A DNA stretch of 64,000 bases from Microbulbifer sp. VAAF005 (GCF_030012985.1 NZ_CP120233.1:1781001-1845000); one strand, 5' to 3'; numbered from the stretch's first letter, positions 19,197 through 28,401 are shown. Numbers and translations: made by a program. The notes: generated by a model not told the origin, from the sequence alone.

Positions 19197-21104
19197 ATGA
19201 ACTTTTACGTTCACCAGGACAAAGCCAAGCACAGCAGTCGTTTGCTGGTTTTCCTGTTCAGCCTGGCCCTCATTGCCCTAATCAGTTTGAGCACCCTGGC
19301 TACGGCAGCCATGGTGTCACTGTCTCGCGGCCAGCCATTTACTCCCTTTGAAGTTGTGCAACTTCTGGGCTGGGAGACCCTTGGCTCAATAGCCTTTGTC
19401 ATCGGTACCGTCGTTATTCTGGGCAGTCTGTACAAGTTCCATCAATTATCCCCTGGGGGAAAGGCTGTGGCGGAATCCCTGGGAGGGCACAAGCTTAATA
19501 CTTCCGCGCAAACTGAGCGGGAAAAGAGAGCTCTAAACGTTGTGGAAGAGGTCGCTATTGCAGCAGGTATTCCGGTACCCGATGTCTACATCATTGAGGA
19601 CAGCACCATCAATGCCTTTGCCGCTGGCCAAAACCCTACCGACGCCATTATTGGCCTGACACGGGGCTCCCTGGAAAAGCTTACCCGGGAGGAACTACAG
19701 GGCGTTGTTGCCCACGAGTTCAGTCATATTCTCAATGGAGACATTCGTCTAAACACCCAGATCACCGGGCTGTTGCATGGAATCTTAATTATTGGACTTT
19801 TGGGACAGCTCCTTGTCAGAAGCCCGGCACCCCACAGGCGCGTAACCCCCATAAGATATCCGCTACTAGGCCTGGGAATAACTCTGATTATCCTCGGCTA
19901 CACCGGCACGCTGATCGGCAACCTGATCAAGGCCGCAGTCAGTCGGCAGCGGGAGTTTCTTGCCGATGCCTCCGCAGTACAATTTACTCGCAACAACCTC
20001 GGTATTGCCAACGCACTGAAAAAGATTGGTGGCCGCAATTTAGGCTCAGAACTCAGCAGCCCCAACGCAGCAGAGTTTAACCATATGTTGTTCGCGGTTG
20101 GGGTAAAACGCTCCCTGCTCAGCCTTTTTGCCACTCACCCTCCATTGCCAGTGCGCATCAAGAGGTTAGAACCCGCCTGGAACGGCCTATTCTCCAATAC
20201 GGAAGAACAGGTAAAAAGTGAAGCCCAGATTTTAAAACCCAGTGAATTGCAAAATCCTCAGTTCGCCATGGCCGCTCCTACAACGCCTTTCCAAGTTGCT
20301 CTGGATGCGGTGGACAACAGCATCACGAAACCAGATACACACCAAGTTGAGCTTGGATATCAACTGCTGGGTTCTATTCCACCTCTGATCCAACAGGCTG
20401 CACACGAACCTTTTACCGCCCGGGCACTGGTTTACTACCTTCTTCTGCACAAGGATAAAGCCGAGCGAGACAAACAGCTAAACCTCCTGGAGAAAATTGC
20501 CCATCCCGCTGTTATCCGCGAGATGAAAAAACTCACACCACATATGGAATCACTGCCGAGCAACGCTCGCCTCGCATTGATAGACCTATGTATCCCGGCC
20601 TTGCGCGCCTTAGTCCCTCAGCAGTACCAGATCTTTAAACGAAATCTTATCAAGCTTCTACACAGCGATGGGAAAGTTGAAGTTTGGGAATGGGCCCTGT
20701 ACCGGGTATTAATGCACGCGCTCGACGGCGCTCCAGATCGACAGCGCCTCTCCCACAGCAAACATGCCAACAAAGATGCTTCACGATTTATCATTGCAGC
20801 CATCGCCCATGCGGGAAACAGCCAATACCTTCCAGCAAAACGTGCTTATGAGAAGGGACTCAGTGCTCTCAGGCTTGAAATAACCCCGCTACCCGGCATC
20901 GCTGATATCACCCTGCCACGACTGGACAAGGCCATTGCAATCGCCAGCCTTATACCGCCCCTGGAGAAACCCGACTTACTGAAAGCGATTGTGATCACCT
21001 TGAATCACAATGGGGTAATTAAAGCGGAGGAGATCGAACTGTTAAGGGCCGTCGCTGACAGCCTGGACTGCCCTATGCCACCGATTATCGATAAGGCTAG
21101 ATAG
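19197..21104 (+). CDS. M48 family membrane metalloprotease with long C-terminal extension
   Basis: Predicted zinc endopeptidase of the HtpX/Oma1 type. 635 aa, about twice HtpX. Two N-terminal transmembrane segments (about 15-40 and 55-80), the zinc site VVAHEFSHILNGD (HExxH) near residue 175-185, two more hydrophobic segments, then the downstream glutamate region (RQREFLADASAVQF) and FATHPPLPVRIKRL. The C-terminal 300 residues are helical; one segment (LLHSDGKVEVWEWALYRVL) looks TerB-like. Probable role: membrane protein quality control with LemA; substrates unknown. Confidence 0.9.
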   Translation: MNFYVHQDKAKHSSRLLVFLFSLALIALISLSTLATAAMVSLSRGQPFTPFEVVQLLGWETLGSIAFVIGTVVILGSLYKFHQLSPGGKAVAESLGGHKLNTSAQTEREKRALNVVEEVAIAAGIPVPDVYIIEDSTINAFAAGQNPTDAIIGLTRGSLEKLTREELQGVVAHEFSHILNGDIRLNTQITGLLHGILIIGLLGQLLVRSPAPHRRVTPIRYPLLGLGITLIILGYTGTLIGNLIKAAVSRQREFLADASAVQFTRNNLGIANALKKIGGRNLGSELSSPNAAEFNHMLFAVGVKRSLLSLFATHPPLPVRIKRLEPAWNGLFSNTEEQVKSEAQILKPSELQNPQFAMAAPTTPFQVALDAVDNSITKPDTHQVELGYQLLGSIPPLIQQAAHEPFTARALVYYLLLHKDKAERDKQLNLLEKIAHPAVIREMKKLTPHMESLPSNARLALIDLCIPALRALVPQQYQIFKRNLIKLLHSDGKVEVWEWALYRVLMHALDGAPDRQRLSHSKHANKDASRFIIAAIAHAGNSQYLPAKRAYEKGLSALRLEITPLPGIADITLPRLDKAIAIASLIPPLEKPDLLKAIVITLNHNGVIKAEEIELLRAVADSLDCPMPPIIDKAR

Positions 21105-21141
21105 CCGCACAACGCCAGCACAAGTGCTGGCGTTGTGCGGC
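21104..21141. repeat. Perfect 18-bp-stem palindrome between convergent genes
   Basis: An inverted repeat of 18 bp per arm with a loop of only two A. It lies directly after the stop codon of the M48 protease gene and just before the end of the Yip1-family gene. No T run follows on either strand, so it is not a classical terminator, though such a stem may still stop or protect both convergent transcripts. Confidence 0.75.
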
Positions 21142-21142
21142 C

Positions 21143-21766
21143 TTAATAGGCGTGGTGCTGATAAACCGGCCCGATGCCCACACTCCATAAAATGACGGAG
21201 CCAATAAGCACCGTAACCATCATTACCAAGGCAACGGTTAATACTGCACAGGCATACAGAAATGCTCGATCCTTATTCATATTCATCAGGATCGGAATGC
21301 CGGCAAAGACCAGGTAAATAGAATACATCCCGGCAATGCCTACCGACGCCATCGTGAGCCAGGGGTGTGGATAAAGGACGACGATACTCGCCAGGAAGAT
21401 TGGCGTAGTAATAAACACCGCAAGTGCCGTGCCTTCATAATGGCGCGTGGGCTCATCGCCCTCAACTCCGTAGGATCGCGCCATCCAGTTAATAAACTCT
21501 CCGAGGCAATAGACGCCAACCAGCAATGCAAAATAAGTAACAACCGACAGAACAGCTGCACTTTCAGGTGTCAGCTTTGCCAGATGCCCCCCAACCTGAA
21601 AGCCTACCCGGGTAACCCCAAAGTAACCGGCCACTGTAGGAATCAACGCCAGAAGCGGCACATGAGTTACAAACACCTCAAAAAAAGAATGGCGATCAGC
21701 GCGTATCGCTTTCCACTCTTTTTCCGGGTTGGTAAGAATACCTATTGTATGACTGAGTATCCGCAC
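21143..21766 (-). CDS. Yip1 domain inner-membrane protein
   Basis: Multi-pass membrane protein of the bacterial Yip1 family; function unknown. About 207 aa with five hydrophobic segments and the family N-terminus RILSHTIGILTNPEKEWKAIR. An upstream TTG at 21784 lies within the probable ribosome site (GGAAGGGAGA), so GTG at 21766 is taken as start. No obvious partner; it ends against the large palindrome. Confidence 0.82.
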   Translation of the reverse strand: MRILSHTIGILTNPEKEWKAIRADRHSFFEVFVTHVPLLALIPTVAGYFGVTRVGFQVGGHLAKLTPESAAVLSVVTYFALLVGVYCLGEFINWMARSYGVEGDEPTRHYEGTALAVFITTPIFLASIVVLYPHPWLTMASVGIAGMYSIYLVFAGIPILMNMNKDRAFLYACAVLTVALVMMVTVLIGSVILWSVGIGPVYQHHAY

Positions 21767-21873
21767 ACCAAATCTCCCTTCCAATACCCTGCTTTGCAGT
21801 ATCGGTGGCGCACAACAGATTGACCAATGCCAAAAGGGAATTAAGCGTCACTTTCAAATTTACTTGATTTATA

Positions 21874-23061
21874 TCAGCTGTGGACAGACAGGCAATTTCG
21901 CCCGCTGCGCTTTGCTTTATAAAGCGCTTGATCAGCCGCTTTAAGGATACTCTCGGGTTTCTTTAGTTTTTTATTGCGGTGGGCAACGCCAATACTCACA
22001 GTAACTTTTACTGGCTTCCCACCGCCCTTTCCCCTGAGCGAAGCCCCTGCGGCAAGGCGCCCCGATGACCTTAGGCGCAGTGGGTAGCTTGAGATTTTCT
22101 CCCTGATTTTTTCCAATAAAGCTTCTTTCGCCTCGCGACTGCGGCCCGGAAGATAAATAACAAACTCCTCGCCGCCATAGCGAAACACGGCACCGTGAGA
22201 GTGGCGCGCGAGTTGAGCCGCAACCATTTGCAAAGCCTGATCACCCACTTGGTGCCCATAGCGATCATTCAGCTTCTTAAAATGATCGATATCAACCATG
22301 GCAAGACTGTAATTCCATGCTGGCGTCAGCATCTGATAGCGGAAGGCCCGCCTGGAATGAAGCCCAGTCAGCTCATCGCGAAACGCCAATTCATAACTGG
22401 CCCCAAGCAGCGAAGCGACCAACAATATTCCCGCTACAGACCCGGTAAACTCGAGAGGAAGGCTCAGCCAAACACTGCACAGCAGCAAAACAGTGCAACT
22501 AAACAGACCCATAGTAGTGGGGCCAGGGTAGAGAAAAAGTAAGGTAAAAGCACCGAGAGCAGAGACACTGCCAATCAATTGTGGCAACGAAAATGCGTCG
22601 GGTAAAAACCCGGACAACCAGCCAGGTAAATTCTCGACAGGAAATGCCAGCCTCAGCGGCGCACAGCAATCGTAAAGCAAGACAAAGCCCACCCCCTCAG
22701 CCAGCAAAAGCAGGCCCCATAAAAACCCAAAAATACTGAAAACACTGCGATCACGACTGCAAGTAAACAGAACCAGATTTACCGCAACCAGTGAGAGATA
22801 AAGCGGGAGATCCCTTTGCAGGCTGGGGAGTAACTGGGAGTGAGCCGCTATGTATAGGGCCATGATAAGCAGTGCTGAAAGCGCAACCCGGCTTGAGCGA
22901 AAACCAAAACTGAGCAATGCCGCCATAGCCAATAGCAACACTGGCAACTGCGGACTGTATAAATGGGTCAGATCGATCCAGGGAAGATACTGCGCAACGA
23001 GAAGCACCAGAAGCATCCCTGGCAGCCAAATAAAGCGCAGCCACTGAAGGTACGGCGGCAT
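21874..23061 (-). CDS. Diguanylate cyclase with N-terminal membrane domain
   Basis: Makes cyclic di-GMP from two GTP. 395 aa: six or more hydrophobic segments over the first 230 residues forming an unclassified membrane sensor, then a GGDEF domain (about 235-395) with RDELTGLHSRRAF, DIDHFKKLNDRYGHQVGD and the active motif YGGEEF. No RxxD inhibitory site is present just before GGEEF (it reads HSHGAVF), so product feedback at that site is not expected. ATG at 23061. Confidence 0.9.
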   Translation of the reverse strand: MPPYLQWLRFIWLPGMLLVLLVAQYLPWIDLTHLYSPQLPVLLLAMAALLSFGFRSSRVALSALLIMALYIAAHSQLLPSLQRDLPLYLSLVAVNLVLFTCSRDRSVFSIFGFLWGLLLLAEGVGFVLLYDCCAPLRLAFPVENLPGWLSGFLPDAFSLPQLIGSVSALGAFTLLFLYPGPTTMGLFSCTVLLLCSVWLSLPLEFTGSVAGILLVASLLGASYELAFRDELTGLHSRRAFRYQMLTPAWNYSLAMVDIDHFKKLNDRYGHQVGDQALQMVAAQLARHSHGAVFRYGGEEFVIYLPGRSREAKEALLEKIREKISSYPLRLRSSGRLAAGASLRGKGGGKPVKVTVSIGVAHRNKKLKKPESILKAADQALYKAKRSGRNCLSVHS

Positions 23062-23155
23062 GACATTCGCGGCAATAAAAGATAACGCGCCATTATACGG
23101 ACTTGGGGCAAGCGTATACTCGGAACCGGGTCACAAAATTGAAGAAGGGGGAACC

Positions 23156-23182
23156 GGCAGGGCTGCAGAAATCTGCCCTGCC
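23156..23182 (-). terminator. Possible terminator downstream of sspB
   Basis: GGCAGGGC and GCCCTGCC form an 8-bp stem in the gap after sspB. The T run is poor on both strands, so termination is uncertain. Confidence 0.4.
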
Positions 23183-23196
23183 AGCAAAAAGGAGCG

Positions 23197-23607
23197 CTAT
23201 TTAACGACACGCAGAGCCGGCTTTTTCACCGACTTTTTGCCCAAACTGGTGGGTGGCGTCGGTTCGGGTGGCTCTGGAGTTTCCTCGGCCTCAAACACCA
23301 TCCCCTGCCCATTTTCCCGCGCGTAGATTCCGACCACAGACCCCACAGGAACCTGGATATCTGTCGGAACCCCGCCAAAACGGGCGTTAAACCTGATGGC
23401 GTAATTATCCATAGTCAGACTGGCAACCGCTGATTCCGAGATGTTCAGCACTATCTGACCATCGTCGTTCACATGTTGTTGCGGCACCAAAACACCGGGG
23501 AGGTGCGTATCAACCAGAATATAAGGAGTGCACCGGTTATCGGTTATCCACTCGTAAAACGCCCGCAGAATATAGGGACGATTGGATGTCATGGCCGGCT
23601 TGCTCAC
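23197..23607 (-). CDS. sspB: ClpXP adaptor SspB (stringent starvation protein B)
   Basis: Delivers ssrA-tagged peptides from stalled ribosomes to ClpXP. About 131-136 aa. Substrate-binding domain begins RPYILRAFYEWITDN, with NINISESA-like beta strands (LNISESAV) and VPVGSVVGIYARENGQGM; a flexible linker rich in Pro and Glu leads to the ClpX-docking tail ending PALRVVK. Start is GTG 23607 or ATG 23592; the latter begins at the conserved MTSNRPY. It lies 10 bp after sspA, in the classic sspAB operon. Confidence 0.95.
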   Translation of the reverse strand: MSKPAMTSNRPYILRAFYEWITDNRCTPYILVDTHLPGVLVPQQHVNDDGQIVLNISESAVASLTMDNYAIRFNARFGGVPTDIQVPVGSVVGIYARENGQGMVFEAEETPEPPEPTPPTSLGKKSVKKPALRVVK

Positions 23608-23617
23608 GAGTATTCCC

Positions 23618-24244
23618 TCAACGCATTTCCCGTTCGTATTCGGTCAGACTCTGCTGGAATGCCTCGCGGGCAAACAGGCGGTCCATATAATCCAGCAACG
23701 GTTTAACCTGCTTGGTTTTCGGAAGGCTGATTTCAAACTGCTCGAGGCGCCACAACAGCGGGGCCATGCAGCAATCCACCAGAGAAAACTCTTCATTAAA
23801 GAAGTACGGCAGGTCGGTAAACATCGGAGCGATACCAACCAGGTTGTCGCGCAGTTCTTTGCGAGCGGAGGCCGCGTCCTTACCACCGGCAAGGATCTTG
23901 TCCACCAGAGGACACCAATCGCGCTCGATACGATGCATGATCTGGCGGCTCTGCGCGCGGGCAACCGGGTAAACCGGCAGCAGCGGCGGATGCGGGAAAC
24001 GCTCGTCCAGGTACTCCATCATCACTTTGGTCTCGAACAGAACCAAGTCGCGATCTACCAGGGTTGGCAGGGAGTTGTAAGGATTGAGGTCAGCGAGTTC
24101 AGCTGGTTTATCATCGGCGTCCACATCGGTGATATCGACGGAAACCCCTTTCTCTGCAAGTACGATACGTACTCGGTGGCTATAGTGGCTGCGACCATCG
24201 GAGAAGAAGGTCATCGAGGAGCGCTTGTTGGTAGGCACACCCAT
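23618..24244 (-). CDS. sspA: Stringent starvation protein A (GST-fold transcription factor)
   Basis: RNA-polymerase-associated protein with glutathione-S-transferase fold but without GST activity; it controls acid and stationary-phase genes. 208 aa: thioredoxin-like N-terminal domain ([23 protein letters not shown]), [18 protein letters not shown], then the helical domain with [24 protein letters not shown] at 24244 is preferred over an upstream TTG, with GAGGTAG before it. It follows petBC, as in Pseudomonas. Confidence 0.95.
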   Translation of the reverse strand: MGVPTNKRSSMTFFSDGRSHYSHRVRIVLAEKGVSVDITDVDADDKPAELADLNPYNSLPTLVDRDLVLFETKVMMEYLDERFPHPPLLPVYPVARAQSRQIMHRIERDWCPLVDKILAGGKDAASARKELRDNLVGIAPMFTDLPYFFNEEFSLVDCCMAPLLWRLEQFEISLPKTKQVKPLLDYMDRLFAREAFQQSLTEYEREMR

Positions 24245-24351
24245 GTTCAAACTACCTCAAACTTTAAGCCGGCTAGAGCCGACCTTTTATTCAAAATATA
24301 AAAGGGCAGTGAGTAAACCCACCACCCATTAGAGACAAACTAGCGACGGCT

Positions 24352-26553
24352 TTAGTGGTGCACGTCTTTCCAGTATTCGCGGTTCAGCAACCAGGCGAAG
24401 ATAAAGAACACAAAAATAAACGCCAGCACATAGAAGCCAACACGCTTGCGATCTTCAGCCATCGGCTCAGCAATGTACTCCATAAAGTTGACGAGGTCAT
24501 ACATTGCCCCATCAAACTCTTCAGGTGTCATAGAACCTTTCACCTTACCGACTTCCAGGCTACCACAAGCGGCGTCCATAATCGGGTTGCCCAGCTCATC
24601 GCGAACAACTTTACCGTGATCGCGCTTGGGACCAGGGGCACATTCCTGCAAACCTTGCAGCTCCATCAGAACGTGAGGCATGGCCACACTCGGGAAGACT
24701 TTGTTATTTACCCCGGTAGCACGACTGTCGTCCTTATAGAAGCTGCGGAGGTAAGTGTAGAGCCATTCCGGTGAGCGAGAACGAGCAACCAACGTCAGGT
24801 CCGGCGGCGCGGCGCCGAACCATACTTTGGAATCATCTGGACGCATGGAGATCGTCATCAAGTTACCGATTTTGTCGTCACCCAAAACCAGGTTCTCCAT
24901 CATCAACTCAACCGGGATATCCAGGTCAGTGGCCACGCGCTCCCAGCGGGAGTAATTGGCACTGTGACAACCCATGCAGTAGTTGACGAAGTACTTGGCA
25001 CCACGCTGCAGGGACGGCTTGTCCCGCAGATCGATATTGATGTGATCCAGCTCCACTTCAGATTCTGCACCTACCGCTTTAATCGGGATAAAGGTCAGCA
25101 GGCCGACAACGATAATACCGATAAACAGAATGCCGAAAGTTTTACCACCAGACGGGCTGGTTACACGCTCGGGCTCTGGGTAGACCTCATCGCGATTGGT
25201 AATCCAGGGCAGCAAAGTAAAGAAGGCAGCGAGCAGCAGAGTTACAATCACCATGAAAGTATTCACGGAGTAATTAGCTACCGCCATCCACAGGAACAGC
25301 ACGCCGAAGATGACACAAACAGCCCAGGAACCAATGCCTTTCTTACTCTTCGGATTCGTCCAAACCGGCATGGTCAGGAAGAAGGCGAAGTAGAACAGGG
25401 TCGCTACCTGAGACAGGAAGTTACGATCCGGGGTCGGGGATTTAACACCCAGATAACCAAGGATAATAAATACTGCAGCAAACAGAAGCAGCAGGCCCTT
25501 CGGCAACCAACCCTTGTAGCGGATCGAGCGAACCGGGCTCTTGTCCAGCCAAGGCAGCACAAACAGCACAGCGATAGCGGCACCCATGGCTATCAAACCA
25601 AGGAATTTCGCAGTCAGCGGACCGATATCCATGGTAACCGCACGCAGGATTGCGTAGAACGGCGTGAAGTACCAAACCGGAGCAATATGCGGTGGCGTCT
25701 TCAGCGGGTTCGCCTCTTCGAAGTTAGCGTACTCCAGGAAGAAGCCGCCCATTTCCGGGAAGAAGAACACAACCGTTGCGAAGATAAACAGGAATACCGC
25801 GATACCTACCAAGTCGTGAACAGAGTAGTAAGGGTGGAAAGCAATACCGTCTTTGGGGATGCCGTTCTCATCCTTGTTCTTCTTGATCTCGATGCCGTCT
25901 GGGTTGTTAGAACCCACTTCGTGCAACGCCAGGATATGCAGAACTACCAGCAATACCAATACCAGCGGCAGTGCAATAACGTGCAGGGAGAAGAAGCGGG
26001 TCAGGGTAATACCAGAGATCAGGTAGTCTCCGCGAATCCACTCAACCAGGCTATCGCCAATACCGGGAATTGCTCCAAACAGGGAAACAATCACCTGGGC
26101 ACCCCAGTAGGACATCTGGCCCCAAGGCAGTACGTAACCCATAAAGGCTTCTGCCATCAGGACCAGGTAGATACACATACCGAAGATCCACACCAGCTCG
26201 CGGGGCGGCTTATAAGAGCCGTACATCAAACCGCGGAACATATGCAGGTATACCACCACGAAGAAGGCAGACGCACCTGTGGAATGGAGATATCGTATCA
26301 ACCAACCCCACTCCACATCACGCATGATGTACTCAACCGAGGCAAATGCCTCCTCGGCAGAGGGGTTGTAGCTCATAACGAGCCAAATACCGGTCAACAG
26401 CTGGTTGACCAGGACCAATAGGGAGAAAACGCCGAAGAAATACCACAGGTTAAAGTTTTTGGGCGCGTAGTACTTGCCCATGTGCTTATCCCAGGCCTGG
26501 TAAATGGGTAGTCTCTGATCTACCCAATCACCGAAATCTGCGAGCCATTTCAT
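24352..26553 (-). CDS. petB: Cytochrome b/c1 fusion subunit of ubiquinol-cytochrome c reductase
   Basis: Central subunit of complex III, oxidising ubiquinol and reducing cytochrome c. One uninterrupted 733-aa frame carries both proteins. Residues 1 to about 400 are cytochrome b with the b-heme histidine helices (RYLHSTGAS, RFFSLHVIALP) and PEMGG near the Qo region. About 403-455 holds two extra hydrophobic segments not expected in cytochrome b. From 472 comes a signal-like helix ending AVGA, then mature cytochrome c1 with heme motif CMGCH at 526-530, probable axial Met625 (VAMPHV) and a C-terminal anchor. Related gammaproteobacteria have separate petB and petC; a b-c1 fusion cleaved after synthesis is known in Bradyrhizobium. 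ATG overlaps the petA stop. Confidence 0.95.
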   Translation of the reverse strand: MKWLADFGDWVDQRLPIYQAWDKHMGKYYAPKNFNLWYFFGVFSLLVLVNQLLTGIWLVMSYNPSAEEAFASVEYIMRDVEWGWLIRYLHSTGASAFFVVVYLHMFRGLMYGSYKPPRELVWIFGMCIYLVLMAEAFMGYVLPWGQMSYWGAQVIVSLFGAIPGIGDSLVEWIRGDYLISGITLTRFFSLHVIALPLVLVLLVVLHILALHEVGSNNPDGIEIKKNKDENGIPKDGIAFHPYYSVHDLVGIAVFLFIFATVVFFFPEMGGFFLEYANFEEANPLKTPPHIAPVWYFTPFYAILRAVTMDIGPLTAKFLGLIAMGAAIAVLFVLPWLDKSPVRSIRYKGWLPKGLLLLFAAVFIILGYLGVKSPTPDRNFLSQVATLFYFAFFLTMPVWTNPKSKKGIGSWAVCVIFGVLFLWMAVANYSVNTFMVIVTLLLAAFFTLLPWITNRDEVYPEPERVTSPSGGKTFGILFIGIIVVGLLTFIPIKAVGAESEVELDHINIDLRDKPSLQRGAKYFVNYCMGCHSANYSRWERVATDLDIPVELMMENLVLGDDKIGNLMTISMRPDDSKVWFGAAPPDLTLVARSRSPEWLYTYLRSFYKDDSRATGVNNKVFPSVAMPHVLMELQGLQECAPGPKRDHGKVVRDELGNPIMDAACGSLEVGKVKGSMTPEEFDGAMYDLVNFMEYIAEPMAEDRKRVGFYVLAFIFVFFIFAWLLNREYWKDVHH

Positions 26554-27149
26554 GCGGTGCCCTCCTGGTCTACGCCAATCACGATTACATCGTCGTTTTC
26601 ATAGGAATAAGGCGGCACCTCCAGGTTGGTAGGCGCGGGAACACCGGTATAAACACGGCCAGCCATATCATATTTGGAACCGTGACAAGGGCAGAAGAAA
26701 CCACCCATCCACTCATCGCCACCCAGGTCGGCAGCGCCCACTTCCGGGCGGTACATAGGCGCGCAGCCAAGGTGCGTACACAGACCAACCAACACCAAAA
26801 GCTTTGGCTTGATAGAGCGGTTTTCCGGATCTACATAAGTTGGCTGGATAGACTCCTCGGAGTTAGGGTCGCGCAGTAAAGGCTCGACTTTCTCCAGGTC
26901 TTGCAGTATTTCATCGGTGCGGCGCACAACATAGACCGGCTTACCTCGCCACTCTACAGTGACCATCTGGCCCGGTTCGACTTTGCTAACATTGTATTTA
27001 ACCGGAGCGCCCGCAGCTTTCGCCTTGGCACTCGGCTTCCAGGAAGCGACGAAGGGAACGGCAACCCCCACCGCACCCGCACCACCAACAACTGAGGTGG
27101 CAGCGGTTAGAAAACGGCGCCGTCCTACATTTACACCGTCATCACTCAT
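26550..27149 (-). CDS. petA: Ubiquinol-cytochrome c reductase Rieske iron-sulfur subunit
   Basis: Carries the 2Fe-2S cluster that takes the first electron from ubiquinol in complex III. 199 aa. Twin-arginine signal-anchor GRRRFLTAATSVVGG, a hydrophobic helix, then the cluster ligands CTHLGC (box 1) and CPCHGSKYD (box 2), and GVPAPTNLEVPPY near the end. ATG at 27149; its stop overlaps the petBC start by 4 bp (ATGA), so the operon is petA-petBC, followed by sspAB. Confidence 0.97.
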   Translation of the reverse strand: MSDDGVNVGRRRFLTAATSVVGGAGAVGVAVPFVASWKPSAKAKAAGAPVKYNVSKVEPGQMVTVEWRGKPVYVVRRTDEILQDLEKVEPLLRDPNSEESIQPTYVDPENRSIKPKLLVLVGLCTHLGCAPMYRPEVGAADLGGDEWMGGFFCPCHGSKYDMAGRVYTGVPAPTNLEVPPYSYENDDVIVIGVDQEGTA

Positions 27150-27413
27150 GACGTAGTTCTCCCATCACAGCGACCCCGATAGCCCGGAGATTCGCTGGCC
27201 CAAACCCAAAAAGTCTTGAAAGAAGTCCCGCCCGGCAGATTGCCCGCGCGAATAAACCCCACAAATCAAGCGGATACAAATCGGCGCAATGTTAAAGAAA
27301 ATGCCAATTTGATACAAGGCAATGCTACGGGGAACGTCGGGAATCACGCGGCGAAACCGCGATATATCCAGCAAAAGTCATAAGAGCACTGGATAACCAC
27401 AGATACGGGAATA
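27150..27413 (-). other. petA upstream region
   Basis: About 265 bp between the rpsI terminator and petA. On the minus strand TTGTAT, 17 bp and TTTATT is a possible but weak sigma70 promoter (roughly 27240-27270). No open frame with family character was seen. Confidence 0.35.
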
Positions 27414-27446
27414 TAAAAAAGCCCGGCAAAAGCCGGGCCAAAAAGA
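27414..27446 (-). terminator. Rho-independent terminator of rplM-rpsI
   Basis: GCCCGGC / GCCGGGC stem with a four-A loop. On the minus strand it is preceded by TTTTT and followed by six T, immediately after the rpsI stop. Confidence 0.88.
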
Positions 27447-27450
27447 AAGC

Positions 27451-27843
27451 TTATCGCTTGGAGAACTGCGGCTTCTTACGCGCTTTGCGCAGACCCACTT
27501 TCTTACGCTCAACCTCACGGGCGTCGCGGGTAACATAACCAGCGGCGCGCAGCGGTTGACGCAGCGCTTCGTCGTACTGCATCAGGGCACGGGTCAGGCC
27601 GTGACGGATAGCACCCGCCTGACCAAAGGAACCGCCACCTTTAACAGTAACAGTGATGTCGAATTTCTCGACCATTTCAACCTTTTCCAGCGGCTGACGC
27701 ACGATCATGCGAGCCACTTCACGGCCAAAGTATTCGTCCAGGGTGCGACCGTTTACGGTGATTTTACCTTCACCCGCCGCGAGAAAGACGCGAGCGGTGG
27801 AGGTTTTGCGGCGGCCGGTACCGTAGTATTGAGTAGTTGCCAT
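27451..27843 (-). CDS. rpsI: 30S ribosomal protein S9
   Basis: Small-subunit protein whose C-terminal tail reaches the P-site tRNA. 130 aa, standard. Family motifs: [16 protein letters not shown] at the N-terminus, [19 protein letters not shown] and the basic tail ending KKPQFSKR. It lies 15 bp after rplM in the universal rplM-rpsI pair. Confidence 0.99.
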   Translation of the reverse strand: MATTQYYGTGRRKTSTARVFLAAGEGKITVNGRTLDEYFGREVARMIVRQPLEKVEMVEKFDITVTVKGGGSFGQAGAIRHGLTRALMQYDEALRQPLRAAGYVTRDAREVERKKVGLRKARKKPQFSKR

Positions 27844-27858
27844 CAGATATATTCCCGT

Positions 27859-28287
27859 TTAGAGCGCCAGTTCAATCGGCTGTTGTGCCGCATGAGGATG
27901 TTCACTACCGCTGTATACTTTCAGCTTCTTGAACATGGCACGACCCAAAGGACCCTTCGGCAGCATGCCTTTTACGGCGCTTTGAACGGTGCGCTCGGGC
28001 GCTTTTTCGATCAACTTTTCGAAGCTGATGGATTTGAGACCACCGGGGTAGCCGGAATGGCTATGGTAGATCTTGTCTTTGGCCTTGTTACCGGTCACGC
28101 GAACCTTTTCTGCGTTGATTACAACAATGTAATCACCAGTGTCCACGTGGGGCGTGTATTCAGGCTTGTGCTTGCCGCGCAGGCGGGTTGCGATCTCGGC
28201 AGCAATACGGCCGAGGGTCTTGTCCGCAGCGTCAACAATGTACCAGTCGCGTTTTACCGCTTCTGGCTTGGCACTGTAAGTCTTCAT
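27859..28287 (-). CDS. rplM: 50S ribosomal protein L13
   Basis: Early-assembly large-subunit protein. 142 aa, standard. [18 protein letters not shown] at the N-terminus, [19 protein letters not shown], then [19 protein letters not shown] near the C-terminus. ATG at 28287. The leader contains a short C-rich/G-rich hairpin; in E. coli this operon is autoregulated by L13, and a similar mechanism is possible here but not shown. Confidence 0.99.
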   Translation of the reverse strand: MKTYSAKPEAVKRDWYIVDAADKTLGRIAAEIATRLRGKHKPEYTPHVDTGDYIVVINAEKVRVTGNKAKDKIYHSHSGYPGGLKSISFEKLIEKAPERTVQSAVKGMLPKGPLGRAMFKKLKVYSGSEHPHAAQQPIELAL

Positions 28288-28346
28288 GTTATAAACACCT
28301 GTAATATGACCCCCAGAATTAGGGGCCGTCCCACAAAAGAGCGCGG

Positions 28347-28375
28347 ATAGTACAAAAGGAGTGTATGCTTTTCAA
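28347..28375 (-). promoter_or_regulatory. rplM-rpsI promoter (sigma70)
   Basis: Minus-strand TTGAAA, 17-bp spacer, TACTAT. Predicted start about 50 bp before the rplM ATG, leaving a leader with a CCCC/GGGG hairpin. Confidence 0.65.
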
Positions 28376-28401
28376 GCAGAATTTACCCCGACCCGACAGA
28401 C

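Noticed and set aside
23582..24301. 239-codon plus-strand frame opposite sspA
   Set aside because: Antisense shadow of sspA.
24964..26421. 485-codon plus-strand open frame opposite the cytochrome b/c1 gene
   Set aside because: Antisense shadow: composition is Gln/His/Arg-rich with no family motif, while the opposite strand encodes an unmistakable cytochrome b.
27556..28350. 264-codon plus-strand frame opposite rpsI-rplM
   Set aside because: Spans two ribosomal protein genes antisense; not biologically plausible.
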